Positions 44,587 through 56,828 are shown, numbered from the stretch's first letter. The stretch is DNA of 64,000 nucleotides from Undaria pinnatifida (GCA_012845835.1 JABAKD010000006.1:434001-498000); one strand, 5' to 3'. Notes: generated from the letters alone by a model not told the origin. A program made the numbers and translations.

Positions 44587-47500
44587 ATGTGGCTGCGCCG
44601 CCCGATGGAAGAGTCGTTGGGAACCTCGGAGGGAGCCGAGCCAGAAGGCGAGATCTCGCGAGAGCCGTTTCACATGCCGGTGCAACACGTCAATGGTAGC
44701 GATGTCAACTACAACAGCAGCAGCACCAGCACCAGCAACATGATGGTGCAACAAGATTCCTCGTCGCATGTCTGCCCAACCCATCACCACCACCATGATA
44801 CCATCGCTGCTGATGCAGGTGTTGCCCCTGTTGGGTACGTCGAGCAAGCATGGTGAGTGAACGCTGTATGCCATTCCCAGAGCCCCCCCCTCCCGTTTCG
44901 TGCCGCTGCTGTCGAACAAGTGCCGTCAGTGAAAATTACCCTACGTATGTCTAGTATTGAGTATTGATGGCTCCATTGGCGAGTTCGCCGTTTCGTGTTA
45001 CACCGCAGGAGACAGGTCTTCTCGGGCTCGTCCCGGCCTTCGTGCAATAGCTGCCGCTGGGGAGTCGCGCAGCAGGATGCTTGTAGCAGCCGTTTCCATG
45101 TGTGTGCGCTGGTCGGCGGTCGACTGCTGTGGGCTGTCGTTACACAGCCCCGACAGCTGGTAGGGGTTTTCCTGTGCGGCGGTGGTGTGGTATACACTAT
45201 AGAGCAATATGACCACCTTATTGGGGGAAGCCGCCGTATTCGCTCTAGGTTATGAACTCGCGCAATTCCCCAGTCACGCCAAACCGCCTCACCCCCCCCC
45301 TTTCTCTCTCTCTCTTCCTCTCTCCCTGTCTGCCCGTCCTCCCCTACTGGCGCAAACCCCCATATCATTCTACTTCAGTTCCGCGCTCCAGCCTCCTGGG
45401 CTCCCAGGGCCCCCTGGGGCCGTATTGCACACCGGGGAGGGGGAGAATGAAGCCCCCCCTCCCGCCGCAAACGGCCTCACGCTCCACGCCTCCAACCAGT
45501 CTTTTTCTCTTGGAAACCCTGGTGAAAATGGTAACGTTTGGCATACAAGTTTTTCGGATGCACCACACTCTCAAGGTCCCCACCAGCACCACCAGCCTCT
45601 CCAACACCACATCCCGGGCATGTCTGCGGCAGGGGACATGTGCGCATCATCCCCAGTAGGGGGCATGTCTACGGAAGGGGATATGTGCGTATCGTCCCCG
45701 GTGGGGGGACAACTAAATTCGTCCCCTACCATGGAATGCGGCTTACCTGCGAACGTCGGGTTTGAAAGTAGCTGTTGTGGCATTCGATTGGGAGAAGTGC
45801 AGGCGGGGGGAGTTACAGGGACGGCTGTTGGCCACGATCACCGGGGGGGAGGCGGGGGGGTAGAGAACGGAGGCGTAGGTCCCGCACAAGTACCTCCCAC
45901 GATACCGCCGGGGAAGAATTCCGTCAAGAAATCAAAGGCGCGGGGGGGGAAAGTATCCCCGGATGATGGCACGCCGTCACCAATGGGCATGCACAAACTG
46001 CTGGAGCACAAGGTGCGTGAAAGGGGGAGGCATGTGGTTTTCGGGAAATACATACAGCACCTTTCTTTGCTTGCTTTTCCTTACTTTCTTGCCCTACCTT
46101 TGTTTATCTGCTTTCTCTTCTGTGCTTTGTTTTATTTCCTCACTCTGCTTGCTGTCTATGCTTCCTTTCCAAGTGTTTTCGTTTCCTCGCTTTCTTCGTC
46201 GATTGTTCTCGGCTTTTCGTCAGCAATGCGCCGCTGTATTCATCAAGCCCCGATAGCGTGTACAAGAGGAAGGTATCCTTCTCTCCATAGCAGAAGATTT
46301 TTATTTATAAATGATTAGATATTCTCTTCATTTCTTGGCTTACGTTTTGTATTAGCTTTCCTTTCCTTATTTTCCTGAACTGGTTTTCTCTGCTCGCCTC
46401 AATTTCTTGGTCGATATTTCTTGGCGTCTTCAGCAATGGGGCGCCCTATACCCCCAAGCCCAACAGCGCGTGAAAAAAGGAGGGCACTCTCATCTTTGAA
46501 GCTGAGGATGCTTTCTTCCCCTCTTTAGTTTCTTCATTCTCTCTTTGTAATCTCTTTGCTCTCTTCTTTTTATTGATTTACGGTGTTTCCTCTCTTCACT
46601 CTGTTTACGCTGTTTGCTTTCCTTTCTTTCCTTTCCTTACGCTACTTTTCTTTCTTGCCGTTCCTTACTTTACCCACGCCCTTTCCCTCTTTATTTTCCC
46701 TCATTTCACGATGTCTGCCCGCTTTGTTCAGCACTGGGCCACCGTGTACATCAAGCCCAACACCGTGTACAAACGTCGGCCGTTTTCCTCTTTAAAGCAG
46801 AGGAAGCGAAGGGATCTCGTCGCCGTTGGCTTCAGCGTCTTTCACAAGATCTGCGATGTGAGATCTACCACTCAAAAAAAAAATAGGATTGTGAGTTTTC
46901 TGACTATACTCCCAGAATACTAATAGTCAGTCGCCGAATAGTTTTTCTGGTTGGCTAGCTAGTACAGTTGGTTGCGCGTGGTGATTTGCGGGTTTCTGTC
47001 TTTTTCTTTGAGGCAGCACAGTTAGTGGCATTGCGGTAACTTATCGAGCCCTGCGTCTTTGCATCTGACCGGCGCAATCGTGGCGGGACGGGTGACGTTC
47101 ACTCATGAACGTGAGTTCGTCGGATTTTTCTCGGCCACGAAACTAGCCCATCCACAACCTTACAAATGTGGAGCCTACGGTATATCGATGCGTGCGTGTG
47201 TGTTTTCAATCCTTCAACTGGGGCGTAAGAACACAGCTTACTGCTGTTACAGTGCCGATGTATTCCACTACCCGCTACCCGTCGTATACCTGATGTCGCT
47301 TGACTAAGGGTAGCTTGGTGGGCAGAGCGCCCGATTCCGAGCATAACGTTCGGGGGTTCAATTCCCGCCGGCATGATCGCTTTTCCTCACGTGGCATGTC
47401 CACGCTAACAACCACCTTGGGGCAAGCTGGGGCAAGCTGTTTCAGTGGTCTCACTTCCATGTCTGCCTGATCTTTTGCTTGTTCAAAATAGTTGCCATAC

Positions 47501-50500
47501 GAATTTTAAGCATTTTGTATTATATTGAAACAGGTCCGTTTACCTGGTGTTATCCATTGGAAAGTCTTAAACCCGGGCGGCCTTAAAGTGGGCATACCAC
47601 TGTACATGGAACGGGCATCCATGGTTTCGATGCCGGTTGTTATTCGCGGACACCTTCGCGCACGCCCTGGCAGTCGACATCGAGCGGCGAGTGAGAAGCG
47701 TTCATAGCAGCCGTGCTCGACAGTTAGTTGCCCTTGGCATTTTTATGGAGTTTTTCGTGTTTGCATCTGGCTGGCGCGCTTCTGGCTCGACCCTTGCTTT
47801 ATTTTATATCAGTCCGACAATAAATATACGCTCGATACGAATAATGCTTGAAAAATGCACGAAATTCCCTAGATGTTAAGGAGAGGACGATAAATGAGCA
47901 TCCCCGGGTCAGCCAATGGATGTTTCTATCCTTTGATCTATCTGCATGCGCATACGATTATCAACGAGTCTTGGGTTTATGACAGAAGAGACGCATGGGC
48001 TCAATTACATATCGAGCTTGCATTTGCTATCGGACTGGTAATTACTACCAGGCAAATCGGTTAGTTCGGTTGCATTTCCGCCCAACTGTACTAACTAGTT
48101 GTCAACCAACTCACAGCCCGACTATTCACGCACGTTCTCACGCACACACACCTCACCCCACCTCACCCCTGCAGTCGATATCGAGCGGCGAGCCTGAAGC
48201 GTTCATGGCAGCCGTGCTCGACAGCGGCCACGTACAGAAGATGACCAAACGCGTGCGGAGGGCCAGGGACGAGCTTAACACATCTCCCGTGCAGCAGCAG
48301 GAGAAAGAGGATGAGCAGCAGGAGCAGGAGCATCATCATCATCAGCAGCAGCAGCAGCAGGAGCAACAGCAACAGGAGCAACAGCAGCAGCTCGGGCAAC
48401 GGCAGCAGCTAGGGCAGCATCAGGAGCAGCATCAAGGGCAGCAGGAGCAGCAACAGCAACAGCAGCAACAGCAGAGGCAGCACGGGCAGCATGCGCAGCA
48501 GCAGCAGGAGCAGCAGCAGCATGGGCAGCCGCAGGGGCAGCAGGTAAACAGAAGTGACGGACTAATCACGCCCACGCCCCTACCTCCGGAATACGCCCAC
48601 GGCACTACTGGGTAGCACCCCAAGATAGCGTTCCCCCTATGTAGAACTTTCAAGCTAATTTTCTCCACAACGGAGAAGGGCGAAAACGCCGAACGATGCG
48701 CCTATGAAACTTTGTCGATGAGATTCTTCTAACACCGCCATTTTTTGCACGACACAACACACACACTGTGCGCCCCCGTAGTTTCGAACAAAAAAATGGG
48801 CACGGAAATTTGTCCCTTTGGGTGTGTCATAGGGTACTGCCCTCCCGACGGAGCGATGCCCATGGGGCTGGCGTAATCGTGGCTAGAAACTAAAAAAGCC
48901 TAAGCGAGGACGGACCGACGGACTGGAAACTGATTGCCTGGAATTGTTTTTAGAATATGATGTCCTCGATACAGTCAACGGAAAAAAGTACTCCACGAGC
49001 GGTGTTTGCCTTCTTTTTTTTTGTTTCTTCCCCAATGAGATTTGGGCCGTTGGCTGTTCGTTCGGGGCTCCTTTTGACCGCGAACGTGGCGGCCGGAAAA
49101 TAATTTAATTTGGTCAGAATTTGTTTTTCATCCCCTGCACGTTTCGAGGGAAAAATGCGAAATACATCGAAAAGTAGGCCGACGATGAGCGTATCAACAC
49201 TTGTAACCGAGTCCTACCCCTGCCTTACCGCCCCCTCGTGCCCCTACCCTATCGCGCTGTCGTGTTCCTGGATGCATCCGTAACGTGAGGAAGACGGGAG
49301 ACAAAGTCGCTGTTTTCCTCATGCCATATGAACCGAAAAAGACTAAGATGAAACGAAACCCATGCCGAAAGTGGGCGTGCCAACAAAGGTAACCGCTTCC
49401 TACCCCTCCCTCCCCTTCCTTGTCGCCGTCGTATTCCTGGACACATGCTCAACGCGCGTTTCCAACCAGGAGGCCGGTTTCAACGTGGCTCCGGCGGTAG
49501 CTAACGGACGCGACCATGTGAGGGCTGCCGTGGCCGCGTTGACGAGCGACAGAGAGCTCGAACAATCCTACCACCATCATCACCAGCAACACCACATACA
49601 ACACCAACACCAACACCACCAACACCAACACCAACAACACCAACAACAACACCATCACGAAAGTAACGGCCACTCGCAGTCAGGGCACGGGATGGCGCTT
49701 TCTGAAGCCCCCCCGCAGGTAGGGTTCGGTGTTATTCGTAGTGTCGGTGTTCGCGTCGGTGTCGATAGTCAAGATCTTATCCTTAGGATGTGGAACATTG
49801 TTAATACTTTTTTCTATTCAAAACGTGTCACATGATCTATCTTTTACATCGCACACGCGACTGTCGACTGTTCAAACGTGTGGCTGGCTGGAGGTGTGTC
49901 CCCAACCTCCTCCACCTGCTGCTGCCGAAACTAGGAAATATCTCGTTGGGCCGGGCCATGGCGGTTTCGCTGACCTCACCTACCCCCGTGTTAACCCCCT
50001 TAAACCTCCATCCACGTCGTCGGGAACTAAATACTGTAGTTGAATTTGGGTTAGGTGTCTTTTGCATGTAGCCATGTTTTTTGGGGAGGAACTGCTTGGA
50101 TTTAGGGTGGCATGTTTTTGGCAGCAGCCATTTTTTGGAGTGCAAAATAGGTGGAAGTTATGTGGCATGTTTTCGGTGGTGGCCGCTTTTCGAGAGATAG
50201 AACTTCGGAATTTCAGTGAGAGGGTGTTGGCAATAGCAGTAACGTTGAACCGTCACCCCTCCCGTTGTATTTTCCTCCCTCAGGTCGCCTCGACGGGGAC
50301 AGAAGGTCACCATCCCCCCATCGACCATCCGCCCTTGGGCATGGCTGACGTTGGCTCTTACGAGCAGGCCGCGTTTTTGGCGCCAAGTGCGCCTCTTGCC
50401 TCGGCAGAAGCTGCCGCCGACGCTGCCACCGTTTCCACCGCTGCTGCTGCTATTGCTGCTGCTGACGCTGCTGCTGCTAATGACGCGGCTGTTGCGAACG

Positions 50501-52227
50501 CTAATGCTGCTGCCGTTGCTGACGCCGCTGCTGCAGTTGCTACCGGTACTGCCGCTCTTAATGTTACTACTGCTGTTGCTAGTCATGCCACATCCACTGC
50601 GACGCCTCTAGCTGCTACCTGCCCTGACGAAGGCGGTATTAGTGGTCATATCGAGGAAGCGGTCAGTGACGGCTTCCGTGACGTCAACGGTGACAGCAGC
50701 GCTGCTGTCGCTGCTGCTGTTGCAAATGCTACTGCCGTTGCTAATGCTAATGCTGCTGCCGTTGCTCATGCTAGTACTACCGTTGCTGATGCTAGCACTG
50801 ACGCTGCCACTGCGATGCCTCCAGCTGTTTCCTGCCCCAGTGATAGTGGTATTGGTGGTCATGTGGTGGACGGTATGCGTGATAGCATCCGTGACGGCAT
50901 CGACGACGGCAACGCAGCTGTCACTGTTGATGCTGCTGCTAACGCTACTGCTGCTGCTAGCGCTGCCACAGCCAACATTTCTCCACCAGCTGTTGCCTGC
51001 CCTAGCGATGGTGGTGTCGTGGAGGCTATTGGTAACGGAGTAGGTGACAGCATCCGTGACAGTATCGGCCACAGCATCTGTGGGGGCATAGGTGATAATA
51101 TCGGGGCAGGAGACATTTGCTATAGCACCGCCGGAGTCGATAACCCCATCAATGCGGGGTTTGTCATTACTAGCGGAGGCGATGAACGCGGCGGGGGCGG
51201 GGGCGGGTTGCCAGTGGCGCATTTCGGTGACGTTTCTGGTGACGCTAGTGGTAACATTACCGGTGATGTTAGCGGTGGGCACGGTGCTACCATGGACAGG
51301 ACGCCTCACGCGTCGCAGTACAACTCTTTTTTGCCGTCCCCCGGACAGCTTGCGGAGAGTAACCCTATCCCTAATCCTATCGCCGGCGCCGCGGGTGTCG
51401 ACGGTGGTGTCGACAGTGGTAGCGTCGACGTGATAAATACGCATGGAGGTGGGGCTGCCGAGCCCGGTCGGGGGATGGTGACCATGGATGTCACCATCGA
51501 GGAGGTGAACGAAGCGGAGCCGGAGAGGGAGATGGAGGCAGAAGCGTCGGCAGTAGCAGCGGGGACGGCGGCGGCAGGGGCGGTGACGGCGGCGGTGGCG
51601 GCGACGGAGGCGGGCGGAGCGGGGGTGGGGGGGATGGAGAGGGAGGGGGCAACGAAAGCCATCTTCCCGGTGACCACTTGCCCAGACGGCTGTGCTGAAG
51701 CGACGGTGGGAGTTGTGGGGGAGATGGAGGTGGCGGCGGTAACGGGGGAGCAGGGGGCAGTGGAGGGACTCTTTCCGCCGACCGCGTGCCCGGAGCGCTG
51801 TGTATTAGAAGCGTGTACACATAAGGGTTGCGATGCCAGTGGCCGTGACGAGGGCGTTAGCCGCAGCGGCGCCAACGTTGTCAGCGAAGGAGGTGGCGTT
51901 GCGGCTTGCAAAATGGTAGACGACGGGCAGGGCGTTGGGGTAGAACCAGGGCAGTGTGGGGTGTTGTCGGAGGCACGCTGCCCGGGGGAAGAGGGGTTGA
52001 CGGTCACTGGGCGAAAAAGGCCGCGGTTGGAGCTGTCAGAGGTGCATGACGGGCATGACCTGGTTGGAGATGGGGCGCTGGCAACAGAGCACAGCACTAG
52101 CGTTAGTTGTGTTGGTGACGAAACGTTTCCTGGTGAAGAGGAGGGGGGTGATATTCGTGGGATTTTTGACGATGTCCCCTGTGAATCGGCTCACCTCCCT
52201 AGTCTAGAAATGCGAGATAGTCAGTGA
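44587..52227 (+). CDS. Large low-complexity protein of unknown family, probably nuclear
   Basis: Exons: 44587-44852, 45379-46012, 46732-46857, 48175-48543, 49470-49718 and 50284-52227. All GT-AG, all phases agree, giving 1195 residues; this is strong support for a real gene. Core (residues about 295-380): LLEHKHWATVYIKPNTVYKR, RPFSSLKQRKRRDLVAVGFS, VFHKICDSISSGEPEAF, SGHVQKMTKRVRRARDELN. This basic, non-repetitive block is likely the functional domain; I do not recognise it. Exon 4 adds a Gln-rich stretch, exon 5 a His/Gln run (about 490-525), exon 6 an Ala-rich region with CPxxxG motifs at about 661, 732, 787, 1014, 1048 and 1112. TGRKRPRLELS near 1124 and KQRKRRD look like nuclear signals. 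A transcription or chromatin factor is possible but not shown. The start is the first in-frame Met after a stop. Confidence 0.78.
46205..46305 (+). pseudogene. Ghost copy a of exon 3 of the unknown gene
   Basis: TCAGCAATGCGCCGCTGTAT, TCATCAAGCCCCGATAGCGT and GTACAAGAGGAAG parallel the real exon start at 46728 (TTCAGCACTGGGCCACCGTG and on). It includes the pyrimidine tract and AG. Confidence 0.75.
46430..46520 (+). pseudogene. Ghost copy b of exon 3 of the unknown gene
   Basis: TTCAGCAATGGGGCGCCCTA, CAAGCCCAACAGCGCGTG and CATCTTTGAAGCTGAGGATG. A second decayed copy between ghost a and the real exon; spacing about 225 and 290 bp. Confidence 0.75.
47300..47378 (+). tRNA. tRNA-like sequence (degenerate or SINE-derived)
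   Basis: GGTAGCTTGGTGGGCAGAGC resembles a D arm/A box and GGGGGTTCAATTCCCGCC a T arm/B box at correct spacing. CCCGA/TCGGG can form an anticodon stem, but the loop is about 15 nt and the 5' acceptor strand does not pair with CGCCGGC. Probably not a working tRNA. Confidence 0.35.
47630..47740 (+). pseudogene. Ghost copy of exon 4 of the unknown gene (5' part)
   Basis: CTGGCAGTCGACATCGAGCG, GCGAG-TGAGAAGCGTTCAT and AGCAGCCGTGCTCGACAG match 48168-48223. The acceptor CAG is kept, but the exon reads into a stop quickly (GTGAGAAGCG in place of GCCTGAAGCG). Confidence 0.8.
48295..48543 (+). repeat. CAG-rich tract coding Gln-rich segment in exon 4
   Basis: Imperfect CAGCAGGAGCAG repeat in frame to the exon end, giving about 85 residues of mostly Gln with Glu, His and Gly. 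Part of the unknown gene. Confidence 0.85.
49195..49275 (+). repeat. Duplicate of intron sequence before exon 5 of the unknown gene
   Basis: GTAACCGAGTCCTACCCCTG, TACCCTATCGCGCTGTCGTG and TTCCTGGATGCATCC match 49388-49448. It stops short of the exon, so only the upstream flank was duplicated. Confidence 0.65.
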
Positions 52228-53025
52228 GGGTTTGCGCCGTTTTGAAAAGAGCGAGGCAGGGACTTGTCGCTTTTCGCCCTTGCGCGACAGCGTTTCTTGA
52301 CTATGACTAGCTAGTTAGACTGGCGGGCGTTACTTACAGCGAGCGAGACACGCACTTTGAACACCGCTGTCCGCCTGTGCAACGCTACCGAGCACAAAAC
52401 ATACCCCGTATAGAGCCGCACCCAAGTTCTGAGGACAAGCAACTCGGAATGTTTGTGGTATGCTTTGCGCCCGAGGTTTGGAGATGTATCACTTGAAATT
52501 TGTGCGGGATAGTTTTACAGCGGTGCAACAGTTAGGCCGAGGGGGGACGAACATAGAGTAGATTTCTGATGTACGAAGAATATACATAGGCACAAAGACG
52601 GTACTGAACCCATAGCTGTTTATAGGTGTACCGTTAAGCATGGAGGTAGGTTGGAGGCACATGCGCGACGCAACGTGCGGGACTCCTGAAGGATGAAAAG
52701 CCGTATCACGAATAGAAGCATGAACGGTCGATAATGCACCCGCTACGAGCGTCGTATAAATGACTTGAAGACAGGTAAAAAATCAGAATATACTGATATG
52801 CCAAACTGCTATGACGTGTGAACGCTCCCGTGCAAGCGGGACAATTCGCATTACTTTCAAAACAGCATACTTCACAACTCCCTTCAGCTCCGCGCGGTCT
52901 TTGGACATTTTACACTTTAAAAGCTTGACGCAGTGCAATGCTTTTCCATCTGCGCACACCTTTCCCCGTCACGAGGTTCGGCGTGCGAACGGAGTTGCGG
53001 GTGCCCAACGTCAGAGGTTGTACAC
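52228..53025. other. Downstream of the unknown gene, no gene recognised
   Basis: 3' flank of the unknown gene. A segment at 52705-52765 (GATAATGCACC, GTATAAATGACTTGAAG) resembles 61270-61322, a low-copy repeat. Confidence 0.4.
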
Positions 53026-54235
53026 GGTGTTTGCGTTGCCCGATTTTGGGTTGGATTTGGCCTATTTCTATTTCGCCGATCCCAAAAATTATGCAACTTC
53101 CAAAAAGGCAGGACCCAAAATGCCCCAAATGGACCCAGTTTTTCCAGTGTGTTTGGGATTGGGTTTGTTTGATGTTTTGGGTCTCGAACCGAACAATAAT
53201 GAATGTTGTTGGCCAGGACAATCCACAATTGCCTCGGGCAAATGAAAACATCGATTGAGCAAGAAACCAGTATACATCTACGTGACGTATGCATGCAGCA
53301 TGTAGCAGACGCGGGACAACCTGCAATTGCCCCCCCGGTGGCGTCGTGGGGCAGCCTTGACATGATTGCCGTAGAGCACAGAGCACATATGAGGAAGCAG
53401 CAGCAGCAGCAGGGCGTCGCTGGGCAGCAGCTACATTGGTACGTGCAATTGCTTTGTCAACCCGCATCTCGCATTGAAGCCATTGGTTTTTTATCGTACT
53501 TTTGAAATACCTAGAAATGTATTTCCACTTCAAAAATAAGTTTGTATGCCATGGGTTCTCGCAAGCAATTTCAAACCCGATTCTGTTTTGATCATCCGAA
53601 TAGCCTTTAAAAGCGAGCCCAATCGGAGTGTGGAACGCTGGGGGAATGCTCTTTGGACCGGCCCGATTCTCGTCAGCCGGCTGTTCAATATCTAATCTCT
53701 TTACTATATTATAGTATTTGCCAATTTTTTATCACCAAACGGTTGTCGGCAAACTTTTGTCGTCTCTTCTCGCCTGCCTGCGCAGTCATAGGATACCTTC
53801 CCAACGCAGTAAGGCGTTCTGACGTATTTATTTTATATTCCCCCGACACCAAAAAATAATCAACTGCCAAAGACGCCGGAACCAAAATGGCCCATATGGG
53901 CCCAGATCTTCCATTTATTATTTTATTGGGTTTGTTTTTTTGGATTTAAAACCGAACAGTGATGTTGGTCAGGACAACCCGCAAGTGCCCCGGGCGAATG
54001 AAAACATCACGTGAGCAAGAAACCAGCATAAACTACGTGACGTTTGCGTACAGCAGCAGCAAATTTTGCAAGCAGGACAGCCCGCAAATGCCCCGCCGGT
54101 GGCGTCGTTGGGCAGCCTTTACATGGTTGACGTAGATCACAGAGTACATAATATATATAGACTATATATGCAGCAGGGCGTCGTTGGGCAGCAGCTACGT
54201 TGTACTGGTGCTGTTACGGTGGCGGACGACGTGAG
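53025..54235 (+). repeat. Direct duplication of about 400 bp with a conserved short peptide
   Basis: 53085-53450 and 53855-54215 share CCAAATGGACCCAG-type, GGACAA-CC-CAATTGCC, AATGAAAACATC, GAGCAAGAAACCAG and GTGGCGTCGT-GGGCAGCC blocks. One plus frame is kept: AGQPAIAPPVASWGSLDMIA in copy 1, AGQPANAPPVASLGSLYMVD in copy 2, then EHRAH / DHRVH and QQGVAGQQL / QQGVVGQQL. A third fragment (GTACGTGCAATTTGTTTGTC) is at 54731. It may be a duplicated exon of an unseen gene; unidentified. Confidence 0.55.
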
Positions 54236-54933
54236 ACATGAAAAAATATGGTTGTTTCATGTCCGTGGCTTTATGGTCGTGGCTCAACCGGGCGCAGAAC
54301 AGCGGCGGGTGGTTCTGTGCGCATGTAAAGACCTTTTGTCTGGTCGGTGAAGCCGAAACCGTCAGCGTGGCAATAACGCCTTCCAAGAAGGTAGTGCAAA
54401 GCAGCGCCGCGGGCAGTTGCGTCTGGTATTTACGGAGTTGTTTCTAAAAAAAAACATAACAAAAAGAACAAGAAGTGAAGTTGAAAACGTGCAATGGCAA
54501 ACCACTGTTCACATGTGTGCATGAACACTGCTGTTCGCTTGTATGCACGTGCATCCGCATGATTACCTGTCATCTGTGATCTCATGTGCTTGTGAGACTC
54601 AACGTTTTGACCTCGCTGAAATTTGAAGTTTCAGGTCAATCTGTACGCTGGGTTGCAAATCGGAGCATAGCCAGCTGCTGGACACTACGAACCTTCAGAG
54701 GGCAAGGTGAGCCGGAGGTAGCTCGTCAAGCCACCGTATCAGTACGTGCAATTTGTTTGTCAACCCGCATGTCGCATCGAAGCCTTTGTTTTTTTATCGT
54801 ACATTTCAAATTCCAAGAAATTTATGTGTCAAATATATGCTGGTATACATGTAGCACCTCCATCTCTTGGTATGGTCCTTTAACGTCGCCTTCTCTTAGT
54901 CACGTCCTTTCTGCGCAACGACTATGATTATAG

Positions 54934-55714
54934 TATTAGAGATGCTACTTGTCAGTAACCATCCAGTCGTTACTTGATAACACTTAAAAGTCATCTGGTA
55001 TGCATTGCGAGTTGTTCGTACAACAGACAGACATGACAAGTCTGTTAGGTGCCGTTTATCGATGCGGTATTTAGCATGCAGAAGTCTCACCAGTAATAAC
55101 TCAGTTACATGATGCACAGCCGTTTACTGGCTAATCATATCCAAAAGCTGGCACATGTAGTACGTACGAGCAATGGGGTGTTATCAAATAAATGCGGCGG
55201 AATAACGTACCTGGAGCAACATTCATGGAATAATTTTAGGTTGACTGTCGGGGCGTTGACGTAGCTAAGCTCCGAGAAGCGAACCTCAGGAAACATTGCC
55301 ATAGGTACGGTAGACCACGACCAAGCTTCAGGAAACGTTGCTGTAGGTGGATCAGACAACTATCCGTAGAGTACATCTATTCGTAGCATACACATTGTGC
55401 CGTCTCGATCAGGTGATGGCCAGGCCCACCCTCGATCACTCCATTTTGCTCACCATCAGCTCTCATTCGCTGAGCAAATAAATCATCAATCAACATATCG
55501 GCCTGGGGTCGCCGAACAACATCTTCTCTGCCAGAGCTCTCAGCTCTTACAGGCTCACCCAACTGTGGCCTTCGTTTGCCTCAAATCATCTATATATAGG
55601 CTGTGTCTTCATCGGGTCATCTGAAAGCGAGCCTACGAGCGTACACCAGCTAAGAGCTGATACACGCCACATGTGCCACCTAAAGTTCAATAGGTTTTGA
55701 TCATCAATAGGTTA
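54934..55714 (+). repeat. Left LTR of the Copia-type element
   Basis: Starts TATTAGAGATGCTACTTGTC and ends near ATCAATAGGTTA; matches 60371-61140 throughout. Confidence 0.88.
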
Positions 55715-55722
55715 TGAGCCTC
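55708..55722 (+). other. PBS-like site
   Basis: GGTTATGAGCCT is complementary to a tRNA-Met anticodon arm (AGGCTCATAACC). Priming from the anticodon half of a methionine tRNA is known in some Copia/Ty1 elements. Inference from sequence only. Confidence 0.45.
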
Positions 55723-56197
55723 GCACGCGTAAACGAGGAGAGCGGCAGCACAGATTCACGATCATCATCACTGAGGACGGCTGATCAAGAAATCTACTCC
55801 TGCTTACGAGAGCTTCTACATCTCTACACGAGTACGACGAGAAGTATCAGACGGAGGACTACGAGTACTTTGTTGGAAATGCGCGGTGAGTGAGTTAGCA
55901 TATCTAGTGGACCCTACGCACTCAATCAGAGCAATTGATGCCAGAGCTGTGATAGAGGTACCCAGAGGTATAGAACGCCACCACATCACAGGTTGTATCA
56001 AATCAACCATCCACGCGCACGGGACCCACCTTTGCATCGTCAAGGATCCCAAAACAAAACCTCGATATACTCGAGTAAACAACTGCTGCACGTTGCCTCG
56101 ACTCCAATTAAGCGGGTCGTTCTGAGCAACAGCGGTACAGAGGCAACTCTCGACGGTACAAGCCATTGTCTGTTAATAGAGCCCTGACCTCTAGTTC

Positions 56198-56352
56198 AAG
56201 GACTTCACGTGTGATCATCGTGATAGACCGACCAAAATTCGAGCCCCGCGCACCTCTCGTTGAGTGCGGGCCATAGGCTTCACGTGTGATTATCGTGATA
56301 GACCGACCAAAACTGATTAAAGCACCTCGTTGAGAGTGCGGCCCAAAGGCGT
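56198..56352 (+). repeat. Tandem duplication of about 77 bp in the element's leader
   Basis: CTTCACGTGTGATCATCGTG and GATAGACCGACCAAAA occur twice, followed by a CTCGTTGAG-GTGCGG block. Noncoding leader between left LTR and gag. Confidence 0.8.
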
Positions 56353-56828
56353 GACTTCTCATTAAGGACTCGCCAAACTCCAAGCGACAAGCTTTATCAA
56401 GAGCAACTCCGGGCAGTAGAGTAGCTGTCTGTTAAAGGAGACTCTTATCATCAAGGCGACTAGTGCAAGCCAGCACCCAGCAGCATCAGGAGGTACTTTG
56501 TACTGCTTTATTTTGTTGAGTTCCGATTTTTTTTGGGAAATCTCCATAACGCCTTCGATTTCTACACAAGCACCACTACTGCACTTGAAACGGCTGTTTA
56601 ATACAGCAGCTCGTGTCATACGTGCGGCGGGATTACTGGTACTACTACACTGCTGTACAGGTACCGACATCATACAAGACATCTGAGTGAACTGCTCTGT
56701 GGTACCTACTCAACATCACCATATGGGGGGAACCCAACAACAGTAGCACTTCATTCGCCAACGCCATTAAATGACTAAAGACGTTCGATGGGCGCAGCCC
56801 AGCTGATTTTCGAGATTAGTATAAACGA

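Noticed and set aside
50608-52097. Minus-strand frames of 263 and 278 codons
   Set aside because: Antisense of exon 6, open because of its Ala-rich codon bias; the plus strand is supported by phase-matched splicing.
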